Positions 34,706 through 42,977 of a stretch of 64,000 bases of DNA are shown one piece after another. Position 1 is the first letter of the stretch, and each line of letters opens with the position of its first letter. The stretch is taken from NCBI RefSeq assembly GCF_004000945.1, contig NZ_BIMF01000009.1, positions 1 through 64,000 of the forward strand, given 5' to 3'. Under the pieces are notes generated by a model. That model ran no database searches. It was given only the letters and a program-made list of their open reading frames with translations, and was not told where the DNA came from. The DNA is from Paenibacillus lautus NBRC 15380 (GTDB lineage Bacteria; Bacillota; Bacilli; Paenibacillales; Paenibacillaceae). Position numbers and translations under genes: made by a program.

Positions 34706-36011
34706 CCTCTTCCCTCCTTTGCAAATGGCTGTCAACGGTTCTGTGAAATTGCTCGATATCTGCATCGGTTATATACGGCCGGCTGCCAATCCTTTCAATA
34801 TCTTCCCTTAATACAATCATGCTTAATGTGTTAAAACGAGCTCCCGTTTCCATATACGCCGCTGCTGCTTTTTGCAGTGAGGTTGTATATTCGCCGGGGC
34901 TTCGGACCGGATCTGCCTCCCTGTCCCCAAAGGCTTCATAACGCAGCATGCCGTCCCCTTCCATAGTCGGATAGTTATAGAATTGTCGTTGAACGAGGAC
35001 GATATTGCTTTTTTCATGGTCCAGGATAAGCGACAGCCTTGTATCATAAAGCCAGCTAGAGCTCCAGAAGCCTTTGATGGATAACTCCGGAAAGTACCGG
35101 TCATAGAATGCAGCAGCCATCTCCATGGAACTCTTCAGCCTGTCCGGCGTGTACCCGGGGCCGGAGGGGATGTGAAGCGCTAACAGCGTATCCCCTTTTT
35201 GAAGTACGGGCTCCCATTCCTTCTTTAGGATCGGCGTTGTTTCTCTTTCAACGAACCCCATGGGATTTATCCGATTAGCAATAACGAACTCGGCATTCTC
35301 GTGCCATTCCGAGGTGAAGTTTCCTTGAAGATCATATACATCATTGATTCCGTTCCGCTGTCCATCGCTGCGAAATTCTTCTCCTGCGTGCCGAAGGGCA
35401 ATGACTTCCTGCGTGTTCACGTGACGGAACATGGTGAAGGGATCCTCAAATCGGTAGGGGATAAAATAAAACCGGTCTAACAGAAAGATGGAGCAGGTAT
35501 AAAAATTCATCACCCATGGAAAATCATGAACCTTGGCATCGCCGCGGAGCACCAATTTTTCCAATTGAAGCTTCAGGGGCTGTTGAGGGATCTGCTCGTA
35601 GTAGGCTTTAGGTACGGAACGCGCCTCCAGCTTGTTCATGGAAGGAACAACGCAGGCCAGCAGCAAAAGAAAGGAGTATAACTCTCCGTATTGCTTCATG
35701 CATCCTGGTGTCATATTCGTATAATGAGTCTCATCACAGCGGTTGCGCAAAGAGCACATATCCTCCACTAGAAATTGGGTAAAGTGAAATAATACGGCGT
35801 CCTTTTCTATCGCCTCAACCCCATGAACGAGCCATTGGCGGATAGGTTCAGGAATTTGATACTGCTCAAAGATTCCAGACAAGAAATCCCTCGGAATGAG
35901 ATGGGGCTTGCCATCCGGTTGATAACGATCGTATTTCGCTTCCAATCCTTCCGGCAGGTAATCAAAATCACAAATGGTTGTACACTCTTTAAAATTCATC
36001 CGACTCTCCAT
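34668..36011 (-). CDS. Acyltransferase-like protein (GNAT_C-type), function unknown
   Basis: 447 residues from ATG 36011, which has GGGAGG eight bases upstream and overlaps the previous gene by 23 bases. There is no signal peptide. The C-terminal half (HIPSGPGYTPDRLKSSMEMA, then FYDRYFPELSIKGFWSSSWL, then SNIVLVQRQFYNYPTMEGDG) resembles the GNAT-like C-terminal domain of NAT_N/GNAT_C acyltransferase proteins. The helical N-terminal half has FHFTQFLVEDM and LLLLACVVPSM. The assignment is by pattern memory only. Placement between two DUF4832 genes suggests action on the same glycan or its acyl groups. Confidence 0.6.
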   Translation of the reverse strand: MESRMNFKECTTICDFDYLPEGLEAKYDRYQPDGKPHLIPRDFLSGIFEQYQIPEPIRQWLVHGVEAIEKDAVLFHFTQFLVEDMCSLRNRCDETHYTNMTPGCMKQYGELYSFLLLLACVVPSMNKLEARSVPKAYYEQIPQQPLKLQLEKLVLRGDAKVHDFPWVMNFYTCSIFLLDRFYFIPYRFEDPFTMFRHVNTQEVIALRHAGEEFRSDGQRNGINDVYDLQGNFTSEWHENAEFVIANRINPMGFVERETTPILKKEWEPVLQKGDTLLALHIPSGPGYTPDRLKSSMEMAAAFYDRYFPELSIKGFWSSSWLYDTRLSLILDHEKSNIVLVQRQFYNYPTMEGDGMLRYEAFGDREADPVRSPGEYTTSLQKAAAAYMETGARFNTLSMIVLREDIERIGSRPYITDADIEQFHRTVDSHLQRREEDGEILARKLREV

Positions 36012-37353
36012 CTGCCTTCCTCCCTTGTTCAACAAATAGCTTGCCCATCGGGTAATAGCCGTCCTTGTTCCCCTCGATCGCCAGTTGGATATTCCCGATT
36101 TCCTTCACACCGGTTTCGATGCCAATCTCCAAACGATATTCACCTTCGGACATATTACCGGATAAACTGAAACTTTCTTCCCAAACAATATCTTCGTCCG
36201 GCAGCCACTCCCTGATATCCTCCCTGCTGCGCAGCGTATAGGTTTGATCCTGGCCAGTAAGCCTCACGACCAGTGGGTAGTGATTATAGATCGGGGCTAC
36301 TCCTACATTAGCCCACAATGCACTGATTTTTAGCTGACCACCCGCATTCACCCTCGAATCGTACGTGAATTTCCTCAATTCAAAGCGGTATCCCATCTTG
36401 TTCAGCCAAGCCTTGACCTTCTCTTTCCACGGTTCGGGGACTACCGTTCCTTTGTTGTTAAAGGAAGAGATGTGCCACTTCAGCGTTTCTTGAATGATAT
36501 AATCCATATCCCAGCCCTGAAGATACCAATCATTCATGTGCCAGCATGCTTCAAATAGAATCGGAGCCTTCTCCCAGGCATCTCCCATCTTGAAATTCTG
36601 AATATTTTGGGGATAGAAATCCGTCATATGAGACCACTGATTTCCATGAAAGCCGCCCATATCACCCAAGCAATCGACGCGAAAGCCCACTTTGGCTTTG
36701 CGCTCTTTTATAATGCTGATCGATAGGGGATCATGCAGCAGAGCTTGGAGAGGCGTTATTTTAAACCCGTCCAAGTAGGCATCTATAATGCGTTTAATGG
36801 CCTCCGGCTTTAAAAACTCCGTTCCGCCGCCTTCTCCCCAGGCCCCTACAATCGTCAAATCAATTGAGCTTATGACCGGGTGTCCGTCAAACCGTGCGGC
36901 AAACGCCTGGATAAAGTTAGACCAATACAACACATATGGTGTGGTCTCTGGGTCTACTCTCCAGAACGGAAAGTCGGGCTCCTCCGGATATTCCGCACGA
37001 TACCAAGCCGGTATATCATCTTCTTCGCTTAACGCGTATGGGGAACAGCGAACCACGGCCGTACAGCCCATCGACTTTGCGTAGTCCAGCTTTTCCTCAA
37101 GGACTTCCCACCTGTATTCCCCTTGGCGAACTTCCATGTCCCGCCAGCGCACGCTGCAGAAATACACTTTGCTGTCGGGATGATTGTACGTTCTGCTGTC
37201 TGCCGTGAACTTATATTTCTTGTGCTCTTCCCCGCGATTGTCGCAGATTTGATCCAGGTCCCCCATTAACCCCGGTGCTGCTGTAAAACCAATGCCAGGG
37301 TTGTTTAGGATGTCTTCTAACATCATGGGGTAAACCGTTACTGCTTTGTTCAT
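35989..37353 (-). CDS. DUF4832-domain glycosidase-like protein, cytoplasmic
   Basis: 454 residues, first gene of the operon. The N-terminal two thirds look like a TIM-barrel glycosidase: NNPGIGFTAAPGL, VYFCSVRWRDMEVRQGEYRWEVLEEKLDYAKSMG (split by the fold's first helix), IPAWYRAEYP, and DLTIVGAWGEGGGTEF, whose GE pair is at the position of a catalytic acid in related barrels. The C-terminal 120 residues (MGYRFELRKFTYDSRVNAGG, then LWANVGVAPIYNHYPLVVRL) form the DUF4832 sandwich. There is no signal peptide. It is probably a hydrolase for imported oligosaccharide; this is inferred. GGGGG lies about 12 bases before the ATG. Confidence 0.82.
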   Translation of the reverse strand: MNKAVTVYPMMLEDILNNPGIGFTAAPGLMGDLDQICDNRGEEHKKYKFTADSRTYNHPDSKVYFCSVRWRDMEVRQGEYRWEVLEEKLDYAKSMGCTAVVRCSPYALSEEDDIPAWYRAEYPEEPDFPFWRVDPETTPYVLYWSNFIQAFAARFDGHPVISSIDLTIVGAWGEGGGTEFLKPEAIKRIIDAYLDGFKITPLQALLHDPLSISIIKERKAKVGFRVDCLGDMGGFHGNQWSHMTDFYPQNIQNFKMGDAWEKAPILFEACWHMNDWYLQGWDMDYIIQETLKWHISSFNNKGTVVPEPWKEKVKAWLNKMGYRFELRKFTYDSRVNAGGQLKISALWANVGVAPIYNHYPLVVRLTGQDQTYTLRSREDIREWLPDEDIVWEESFSLSGNMSEGEYRLEIGIETGVKEIGNIQLAIEGNKDGYYPMGKLFVEQGRKADGESDEF

Positions 37354-37401
37354 GTTCTAATCAGCCCCCCGCTCCGCCTGCTTACCATACGCCGTTGTTT
37401 C

Positions 37402-37488
37402 GTTACGTTAATGTTGCGTAACAAAACAACGTAATCATTTGCAACGTTTCGTGATTTCATGTTATATCATCCCTGTATATCCTTGCAA
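37402..37488 (-). promoter_or_regulatory. Promoter and operator region of the DUF4832/importer operon
   Basis: On the minus strand TTGCAA (37483-37488) and TATAAC (37461-37466) are 16 bp apart. About 40 bp downstream GTTACG (37402-37407) and CGTAAC (37417-37422) form an inverted repeat, a likely site for the divergent LacI regulator. Confidence 0.65.
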
Positions 37489-37582
37489 TAACAATTTTTA
37501 ATTTTTTAAAATTTCAGGTAACATAGCACGACAGAAACATGTTATGATTGATTTTAATCATGAATACATATAAACTTAAGAA

Positions 37583-37686
37583 CGTAACAAACTTACGTAA
37601 CACATTACGCAACTTAACGATCAACGAGTCCATCATTGTTTACCGTGTAACATTCCTATAAACTCTAAATGGTGACTATTCGTAAC
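37583..37686 (+). promoter_or_regulatory. CGTAAC motif cluster before the lacI-type gene
   Basis: CGTAAC occurs at 37583-37588, 37596-37601 (inside the palindrome TTACGTAA) and 37681-37686, with a related ATTACGCAAC next to the second copy. Together with the copies at 37402-37422 they bracket the whole 356-bp divergent region, which otherwise holds no gene. Confidence 0.6.
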
Positions 37687-37709
37687 TTAAAAGGAGAATG
37701 TGTTTATTT

Positions 37710-38732
37710 ATGAGTACCATTCGGGATGTTGCTAAATTAGCAAATGTATCTACTGCCACCGTATCCAGAGTGTTAAACAATGATACAAAATATAAAATCA
37801 CGGACGAAACCCGGGAACGAGTTTGGCAGGCAGTTACGCAGTTGAACTATAAAATCACTTCAAGTCCCAAGCGAAAAGTTTCAACCAAGGATCATTCCGA
37901 AAGCAAGTCGCATATCAAAATCGGTTGTGTACTAAGCGTTACAAAAGATAAATACAACGACCCTTATTTCATGTCGATCTTATCCGGTGTGGAAGAGCGA
38001 TTGCTGAGTGCGGGATATAATATTTCCTTTATTCGGACTGGAATCGAACTGAATGACAGCAAGATCCTTTTTAATACCTTCAGCGAACCGATTACCGGTC
38101 TGATTCTTATGGAATCGTTGAACAGCGAAACCTATGAGTATATACGCAAGCAGGTCCCTTATATCGTGGGGATTGATACCGAGCGCGGGGATATCGATAA
38201 TGTGGGCTATGATCATTACAATGTTGCTTCGATGGCCGTCAACCATCTCATTGACAAAGGCCACACCCAGATTGGTTATATCGGGGGAAGCGGATTAACG
38301 AATAACCTGAAAGACAGCCGTCGTTACCGAGGCTACTACGCCACCATGCATGCTGCCGGAATGTCGGTGAATCCCGATTGGGTTATTGATTGCATGTGGG
38401 ATGAAGCGGTCTGCATTGAACAAATAAATCATTTATGCAAAACCAAAAATGGCCCGACCGCCTTCTTTGCAGGCAGCGATCTAATGGCCATGGCCGCCCT
38501 CAACGGCTTGTATAACAACGGCATTTCCGTTCCTAATGAAGTGGCTGTCATAGGTTTATCCAATATCGAGGTATCCAAGTATTCCAATCCTCCTCTGTCA
38601 ACGATCGATGTACCGACAAAAGAAATTGGCATGGTTGCCGTCGACAACCTGATCGACAGAATGAACGGAAATCAACTACTCCCCAAGAAGGTGATTTTGC
38701 CTACCCGCTTGGTCGTACGCAGTTCCACTTAA
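37710..38732 (+). CDS. LacI-family transcriptional regulator
   Basis: 340 residues from ATG 37710. The HTH is at the extreme N-terminus (TIRDVAKLANVSTATVSRVL), followed by a periplasmic-binding-protein-like sensor with GLILMESLNSETYEYI, HTQIGYIGGSG and STIDVPTKEIGMVAVDNLIDR. It is divergent from the DUF4832/importer operon, which it most probably represses until the imported sugar binds. A terminator follows. An ATG four codons earlier lies too close to AAAGGAG; the chosen one is about 12 bases away. Confidence 0.94.
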   Translation: MSTIRDVAKLANVSTATVSRVLNNDTKYKITDETRERVWQAVTQLNYKITSSPKRKVSTKDHSESKSHIKIGCVLSVTKDKYNDPYFMSILSGVEERLLSAGYNISFIRTGIELNDSKILFNTFSEPITGLILMESLNSETYEYIRKQVPYIVGIDTERGDIDNVGYDHYNVASMAVNHLIDKGHTQIGYIGGSGLTNNLKDSRRYRGYYATMHAAGMSVNPDWVIDCMWDEAVCIEQINHLCKTKNGPTAFFAGSDLMAMAALNGLYNNGISVPNEVAVIGLSNIEVSKYSNPPLSTIDVPTKEIGMVAVDNLIDRMNGNQLLPKKVILPTRLVVRSST

Positions 38733-38784
38733 AGGGAGACTAGGAAGTCGAAATGAATACATTCATCAACGCATTGCACATGAA

Positions 38785-38809
38785 GCACCGGATACGGTGC
38801 TCTTTTTTT
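38785..38809 (+). terminator. Terminator of the lacI-type gene
   Basis: GCACCG and CGGTGC enclose a GATA loop and are followed by TCTTTTTTT, about 50 bp past the stop codon. Confidence 0.92.
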
Positions 38810-38944
38810 CATGGGGTGTGAGAAGTTAGGAAGCTGCATTGGAAAGGAGGTGAGAGCTTCGGATTCGGTAGAATGAATCCAGCGTTAACAAGACGTTTGG
38901 ACTTGCAGCTTTATGACATCAATCATTCTGTGAGGAGGTTTGAC

Positions 38945-40927
38945 ATGAAAGCATGGGGTATTCACATGAAAATGACGCTCGCTATTTTTACGATGACGGC
39001 CATTCTCCTTACCTTGTCCCCTTTTTCCCTCTTTATTTCGACTGCAGAAGCCGTTTCGATCGTTGTGGATGGTGATCCGAGTGACTGGGAAGGGCTTCCG
39101 GTCATTTCAACGAATTCGGGAACCGCTAGCGTCTTAAAGGCTTCCCATGATGACAGGAATCTTTATCTGCTTGTGGAAGGCTCAGGCCTTAGCACTACAA
39201 TGGGGAGCTTCTGGCTGAATACGGACAAGAATGCTTCGACTGGATATCAAGCCTTCGGATGGGGGGCGACCGGCATTGAATGGCTACTCGAAAATCAATC
39301 GCTATACCGTTACGCAGGAAATGGCAGCAGCTGGAATTGGGATTGGTCTTCCACCCTCCCTTCTTCTCAGTACGTACGTACCTCATCTACGATTGAAGCT
39401 GCACTCCCTCTCGCCACGCTTGGACTTGCTGCAGGCAGCAGCGTGAACATCGGTTATCTGGACAACCATTCGAATGTCAATCGCCTGCCGGCACAGAACC
39501 AGCCGCTTCCCGTTTATACGCTTAATGAAGGAAATCCCGAAGAAGAAATGATCGAATTTCACCCAAGCGAGCTGAATGATCCGCTCAATAACCCGTTTAA
39601 GGGTTGGGCTCCTTCAGCGAAATCGACCCATTATCCTCAGGACCACCGTCTCGTGTATGCCGGTATCACCTGGAAGGAGCTAGAGCCAACGAAAGGCAAC
39701 TATGATTTCAGTGCGATTGAAGCGTCCAACCATTTCGACTATTGGCAGAGCCGCGGCGTCAAGGTGGTGCTGCGCTTTATTCTTGACAGTCCTTCGGGCG
39801 TGCCTCACCGGGATATTCCTGACTGGCTGTACAATGACATGGTGAGTTTGGGACAATCTCCAGGTAAGGCCTACCAAGATGAAACCGGTGGTATGGGAGC
39901 CGGCAACAACACGGGGTTCTCCCCTAATTACAGCTCTGATTATCTGATCGCCCGGCACAAACTTGCGATCGAAGCGATTGCGGAGCATTACGACACGGCT
40001 GACAGCCCGATCGCTTTTGTGCAAATCGGTTCGCTCGGCCATTGGGCGGAATTCCACACCTGGCCTTACATCGGACCTAACGGGGAAAGCAACTATACGG
40101 GCGCGTTTCCTCCGAACCCCATTTCCAACCAATACATTCAGCACTATATCGATGCGTTTGCCGATCAGGAGGATCATACGCAGCTATTGATCAGACGAAG
40201 CGTGGAATTGGCCAAAAATAATAACAAGGGTCTGATTCTGGGCATGTATAATGACGTGTTCGGAGATCAGCCGAGCTTTGATTCCGAATGGGGATGGTAT
40301 ACCGGCACGCAGAACGGTTATTGGGATGATATCGGCCAGCAGCAGCCGAACCATGCCAACTTCTGGGACACTCGCGTCTCTGGCGGCGAATTTTACGGGG
40401 GCGCCTATGGTCTGAATGCTGCGCTCACGACAGGGAGCGGCTTTAATGAGACGCTGCGGCAAACCGAGCTTAGCAAACCGAGCTGGCTTGGACCGAATTC
40501 TCCAGCTTCCTTGGCGCTGGGCAATCCTTTGCAAGGCAATATGGATACGCTGAAGAAACGAATGGGCTATCACTTCGTTGTGAACAAGGCTGCATATCCG
40601 CAAGTGAATACCGGAGACACGCTCGATGTATCCATCGTCGTGGAAAATAAGGGGGTTCAACACTTCCCGTTCAACTGGCCTGTTGAAGTTCAGCTGCGCA
40701 GCGGGGGCCATATCGTAGCACGTCAACCCACATCTGCGGACTTAAGAACCTGGAGGACGGGTTTGCATACAGCCACAGGCTCGATCTCCACCAACGCGCT
40801 GCCACACGGAACCTATGAGTTGGCCATAGCGATTCTTAATCCGTCCACAAACCAACCCGGGGTTGATTTTGCTAATACGGAACGCCTTTCGGACGGAGCT
40901 TATAAGATCGGCACATGGACAAAATAA
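38945..40927 (+). CDS. Secreted DUF4832 protein with N-terminal CBM9-like domain
   Basis: 660 residues from ATG 38945, after GAGGAGG; an upstream ATG at 38873 lacks support. A signal peptide ends near residue 36 (TAEA-V). Residues about 39-165 look like a CBM9/DOMON-type sugar-binding domain (VDGDPSDWEGLPVISTNSG, then GSFWLNTDKNASTGYQ). A TIM-barrel-like part follows (NNPFKGWAP, VYAGITWKELEPTKGNYDFS, KVVLRFILDSPSG, VQIGSLGHWAEFHTW) and a C-terminal DUF4832 sandwich ends it. It is the extracellular counterpart of the two cytoplasmic DUF4832 proteins and probably binds or cuts the parent glycan. It has its own ribosome site and terminator. Confidence 0.85.
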   Translation: MKAWGIHMKMTLAIFTMTAILLTLSPFSLFISTAEAVSIVVDGDPSDWEGLPVISTNSGTASVLKASHDDRNLYLLVEGSGLSTTMGSFWLNTDKNASTGYQAFGWGATGIEWLLENQSLYRYAGNGSSWNWDWSSTLPSSQYVRTSSTIEAALPLATLGLAAGSSVNIGYLDNHSNVNRLPAQNQPLPVYTLNEGNPEEEMIEFHPSELNDPLNNPFKGWAPSAKSTHYPQDHRLVYAGITWKELEPTKGNYDFSAIEASNHFDYWQSRGVKVVLRFILDSPSGVPHRDIPDWLYNDMVSLGQSPGKAYQDETGGMGAGNNTGFSPNYSSDYLIARHKLAIEAIAEHYDTADSPIAFVQIGSLGHWAEFHTWPYIGPNGESNYTGAFPPNPISNQYIQHYIDAFADQEDHTQLLIRRSVELAKNNNKGLILGMYNDVFGDQPSFDSEWGWYTGTQNGYWDDIGQQQPNHANFWDTRVSGGEFYGGAYGLNAALTTGSGFNETLRQTELSKPSWLGPNSPASLALGNPLQGNMDTLKKRMGYHFVVNKAAYPQVNTGDTLDVSIVVENKGVQHFPFNWPVEVQLRSGGHIVARQPTSADLRTWRTGLHTATGSISTNALPHGTYELAIAILNPSTNQPGVDFANTERLSDGAYKIGTWTK

Positions 40928-40955
40928 GGAAAGCTGCAGGCTGATTCGAAACGAT

Positions 40956-40994
40956 GAACAACAGCTATCGGGAATAACCCGATAGCTGTTGTTC
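40956..40994. terminator. Strong hairpin after the secreted DUF4832 gene
   Basis: A perfect 17-bp stem (GAACAACAGCTATCGGG with its complement) encloses AATAA. There is little U-tail, but it lies between convergent genes and probably terminates both. Confidence 0.7.
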
Positions 40995-41064
40995 ACCTAA
41001 GATTCCAATAAAACCGTCCCTTTACTGAGTTCTGCACAGATTAGGTAACCGTGAACCTGTCATG

Positions 41065-41334
41065 TTACCAGCTGGACTTCTTCACGCCCGGAATTTGTCC
41101 TTTATGGGCCAGTTCACGAAACACGATTCGGGAAACGCCGAATTTACTGATATAACCTCTTGGTCTGCCGCTGACTGCACATCGATTGTGCAGCCTTGTT
41201 GCGGAAGAGTCGCGTGGCAGTTTCTGCAAGGCCTCATAATCGCCCTTTTCTTTCAATTCCCTGCGCTTCTGCGCATATTTAGCAACTATCTCCTGTCTTT
41301 TTAGTTCCTTCACTACTTTGGATTTTTTCGCCAT
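41065..41334 (-). CDS. rpsN: Ribosomal protein S14, zinc-independent paralogue
   Basis: 89 residues, the longer S14 form: [17 protein letters not shown] at the start and [20 protein letters not shown] near the end. The two CxxC pairs of the 61-residue zinc-binding S14 are absent; a single cysteine remains. In Bacillus such paralogues replace the zinc form during zinc starvation and are repressed by Zur (known for this type). Here it is the last gene of an operon with a Zur box at its promoter. AGGGAGG precedes the ATG. Confidence 0.96.
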   Translation of the reverse strand: MAKKSKVVKELKRQEIVAKYAQKRRELKEKGDYEALQKLPRDSSATRLHNRCAVSGRPRGYISKFGVSRIVFRELAHKGQIPGVKKSSW

Positions 41335-41361
41335 TCGTCATCATACCTCCCTTTATTTAAG

Positions 41362-42207
41362 TTATGAAGTTGCTGCAGCAGGCTTATATTCATCGCAAGA
41401 TTCTTGGATATGTCTCCTTTGCAGCGGTTGCCGCTCTATAATCGCTTTTCGTTTGGCTTTCAAGATAATTTGCTCAATGTCGGCAAAGCTGCAGCCTTCA
41501 AGCTGCTCGCCAACTTCAGTTACAGCTGCCTCATCACATTGAAATTCTCCAATCAGGATTTGGATATATTGCTGCCTCTTCCCATTGTCCGGTAACGAAT
41601 ACGTCATCTTTGTGTCGAATCTGCGCCATATCGCCTGATCCCGATCCTTCTCCAAATTGGTGGCCGCCATCATAATGCTCTTATCCCCAAAGTCATCGAG
41701 ACATTGCAGTAATGTATTGACGGCACGCGCCATCTCCTTGACTTCATCGTTGTTGTCCCTCGTCCTTGCGAGGGCATCGAACTCATCAAGAAACAGCACG
41801 CAGGGGAACATCCCTGCATAATCGAATATTTTGCGGATATTGCTGCCCGTTTCACCCAGGTGGCTATGGATGATCGCGTCCAGGCGAACCAGGACAAGCG
41901 GAAGCTCCAAAATGTTAGCCATATAGAAAGCCGTTAAGGTTTTTCCGGTTCCAGGGGGGCCGTACATAACGACTTTGTTAGGAATGGGAACGTGAAACTT
42001 CTCAAATTCCTCCCTCATTCCCAAAATCGAAATAAACTCATCCACGATTTTTTGATTAAACTCGGACAAGATCAGATGCCTTGCCCTTTTGGCGCAATCA
42101 CTAGGCGAATAATAGGTTGCCATATCAATTCCCTTGGCCCGGGGAAGACGCGGGCCTGCACTGCTTTTGCTCATTGTCGGCTGCTGCTCCTTCACTGCAT
42201 GAATCAT
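41362..42207 (-). CDS. AAA+ ATPase, FtsH/spastin-like single domain
   Basis: 281 residues. One AAA module: Walker A GPPGTGKT at 83-90, Walker B VLFLDEFDA at 137-145, sensor 1 MMAATN near 178 and an RR arginine-finger pair in IWRRFD. The C-terminal helical lid holds GCSFADIEQIILKAKRKAI. No protease or membrane domain is present, so it would remodel proteins or ribosomal particles rather than degrade them. Starts at 42207, 42174 and 42123 are possible; the last two have AAGGAG or AAGGGA upstream. It is the middle gene of the Zur-box operon, so it probably acts under zinc limitation (inference). Confidence 0.88.
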   Translation of the reverse strand: MIHAVKEQQPTMSKSSAGPRLPRAKGIDMATYYSPSDCAKRARHLILSEFNQKIVDEFISILGMREEFEKFHVPIPNKVVMYGPPGTGKTLTAFYMANILELPLVLVRLDAIIHSHLGETGSNIRKIFDYAGMFPCVLFLDEFDALARTRDNNDEVKEMARAVNTLLQCLDDFGDKSIMMAATNLEKDRDQAIWRRFDTKMTYSLPDNGKRQQYIQILIGEFQCDEAAVTEVGEQLEGCSFADIEQIILKAKRKAIIERQPLQRRHIQESCDEYKPAAATS

Positions 42208-42222
42208 GGTATTTAAACGGGG

Positions 42223-42555
42223 TTAGGTGACCCAGATGACCTCTTGCGTATCCATTTCCACTTGTTCCAGCACATCTTCAAAGTCCTTGCTGGGTGGAAT
42301 GGAAGATATGGGAGCCCACTCATTGCCGCTGTGTCTGGCGTACACGCGCCATCCATTTTCCTTGAGGCAAAAATGAACCAATTCGGTGGAGTCCCATTTT
42401 CGTTGAAGCCAGTCAGGTCTTTCTTCCGATAAAATAACGGTCCTCTCATTGAATCGGTAGGTTAAGCGTACCTCCGCTCTTAAATCACTAGGAACCTTTA
42501 GACCGATATAAGCTTCAAGAATGGCGCTTATTCTCTGCTTCGTAAAGCTATCCAT
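42223..42555 (-). CDS. DUF3024 family protein
   Basis: 110 residues matching DUF3024: FTKQRISAILEAYIGLKVP, TVILSEERPDWLQRKWDSTE, ENGWRVYARHSGNEW, and IPPSKDFEDVLEQVEMD. Function is unknown. It is the first gene of the operon with the AAA ATPase (15 bp downstream) and zinc-independent S14. CGGAGG precedes the ATG by five bases. The leader of about 235 nt starts at the Zur-box promoter. Confidence 0.88.
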   Translation of the reverse strand: MDSFTKQRISAILEAYIGLKVPSDLRAEVRLTYRFNERTVILSEERPDWLQRKWDSTELVHFCLKENGWRVYARHSGNEWAPISSIPPSKDFEDVLEQVEMDTQEVIWVT

Positions 42556-42763
42556 TGCTGCCTCCGATCCATATTCGTGACTGGATTACTTTTTATAATG
42601 TAATCGCTGCTTAAACCTATCGACACGCCCGCCGATCTCCGCATTCTTCTGTTAATTTATAGCCTACGCTCGCATCCAGAATATGACTTTCTGAAAGGTT
42701 GGATGTATTCCTTTTTGCATCGAAATCCTCTTTTCCTTCCGAGTCGCTTGACTCTTTCTTCCC

Positions 42764-42826
42764 TTAATCGTAAACATTACGAATAAGTATATGAATGAAT
42801 ATAAGATAAATGATCTCCTCTGTCAA
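42764..42826 (-). promoter_or_regulatory. Sigma-A promoter with Zur box for the DUF3024-AAA-rpsN operon
   Basis: TTGACA (42821-42826) and TATATT (42798-42803) are 17 bp apart on the minus strand. Just downstream, 42764-42786 reads AATCGTAA-AC-ATTACGAATAA on the plus strand. The Bacillus Zur consensus is AAATCGTAATNATTACGATTT, so both arms are present. The box covers the start of the transcript, as expected for a repressor. Confidence 0.85.
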
Positions 42827-42927
42827 CCTAATGGCTTGATTCCTGCCTGGAAACGCTTCTTCACTGCATACCAAGCCTTCAACTGGTAAGATTCCCCTTG
42901 TTTTCCCTATGCTTCATTCCGGCCCAT

Positions 42928-42935
42928 GCTATAAT
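42928..42935 (+). promoter_or_regulatory. Extended -10 promoter of the two-component operon
   Basis: TGCTATAAT carries an extended -10 (TG one base before TATAAT, 42930-42935), about 42 bp before the response regulator start. No good -35 is visible at 17 bp. Confidence 0.5.
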
Positions 42936-42977
42936 GGATTCACCATTTCAAGCATACGGAACAGGGGCGACTTATGA

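Noticed and set aside
41065..41334. Ordinary zinc-binding S14
   Set aside because: The protein is 89 residues long and lacks both CxxC pairs, so it is the zinc-independent paralogue.
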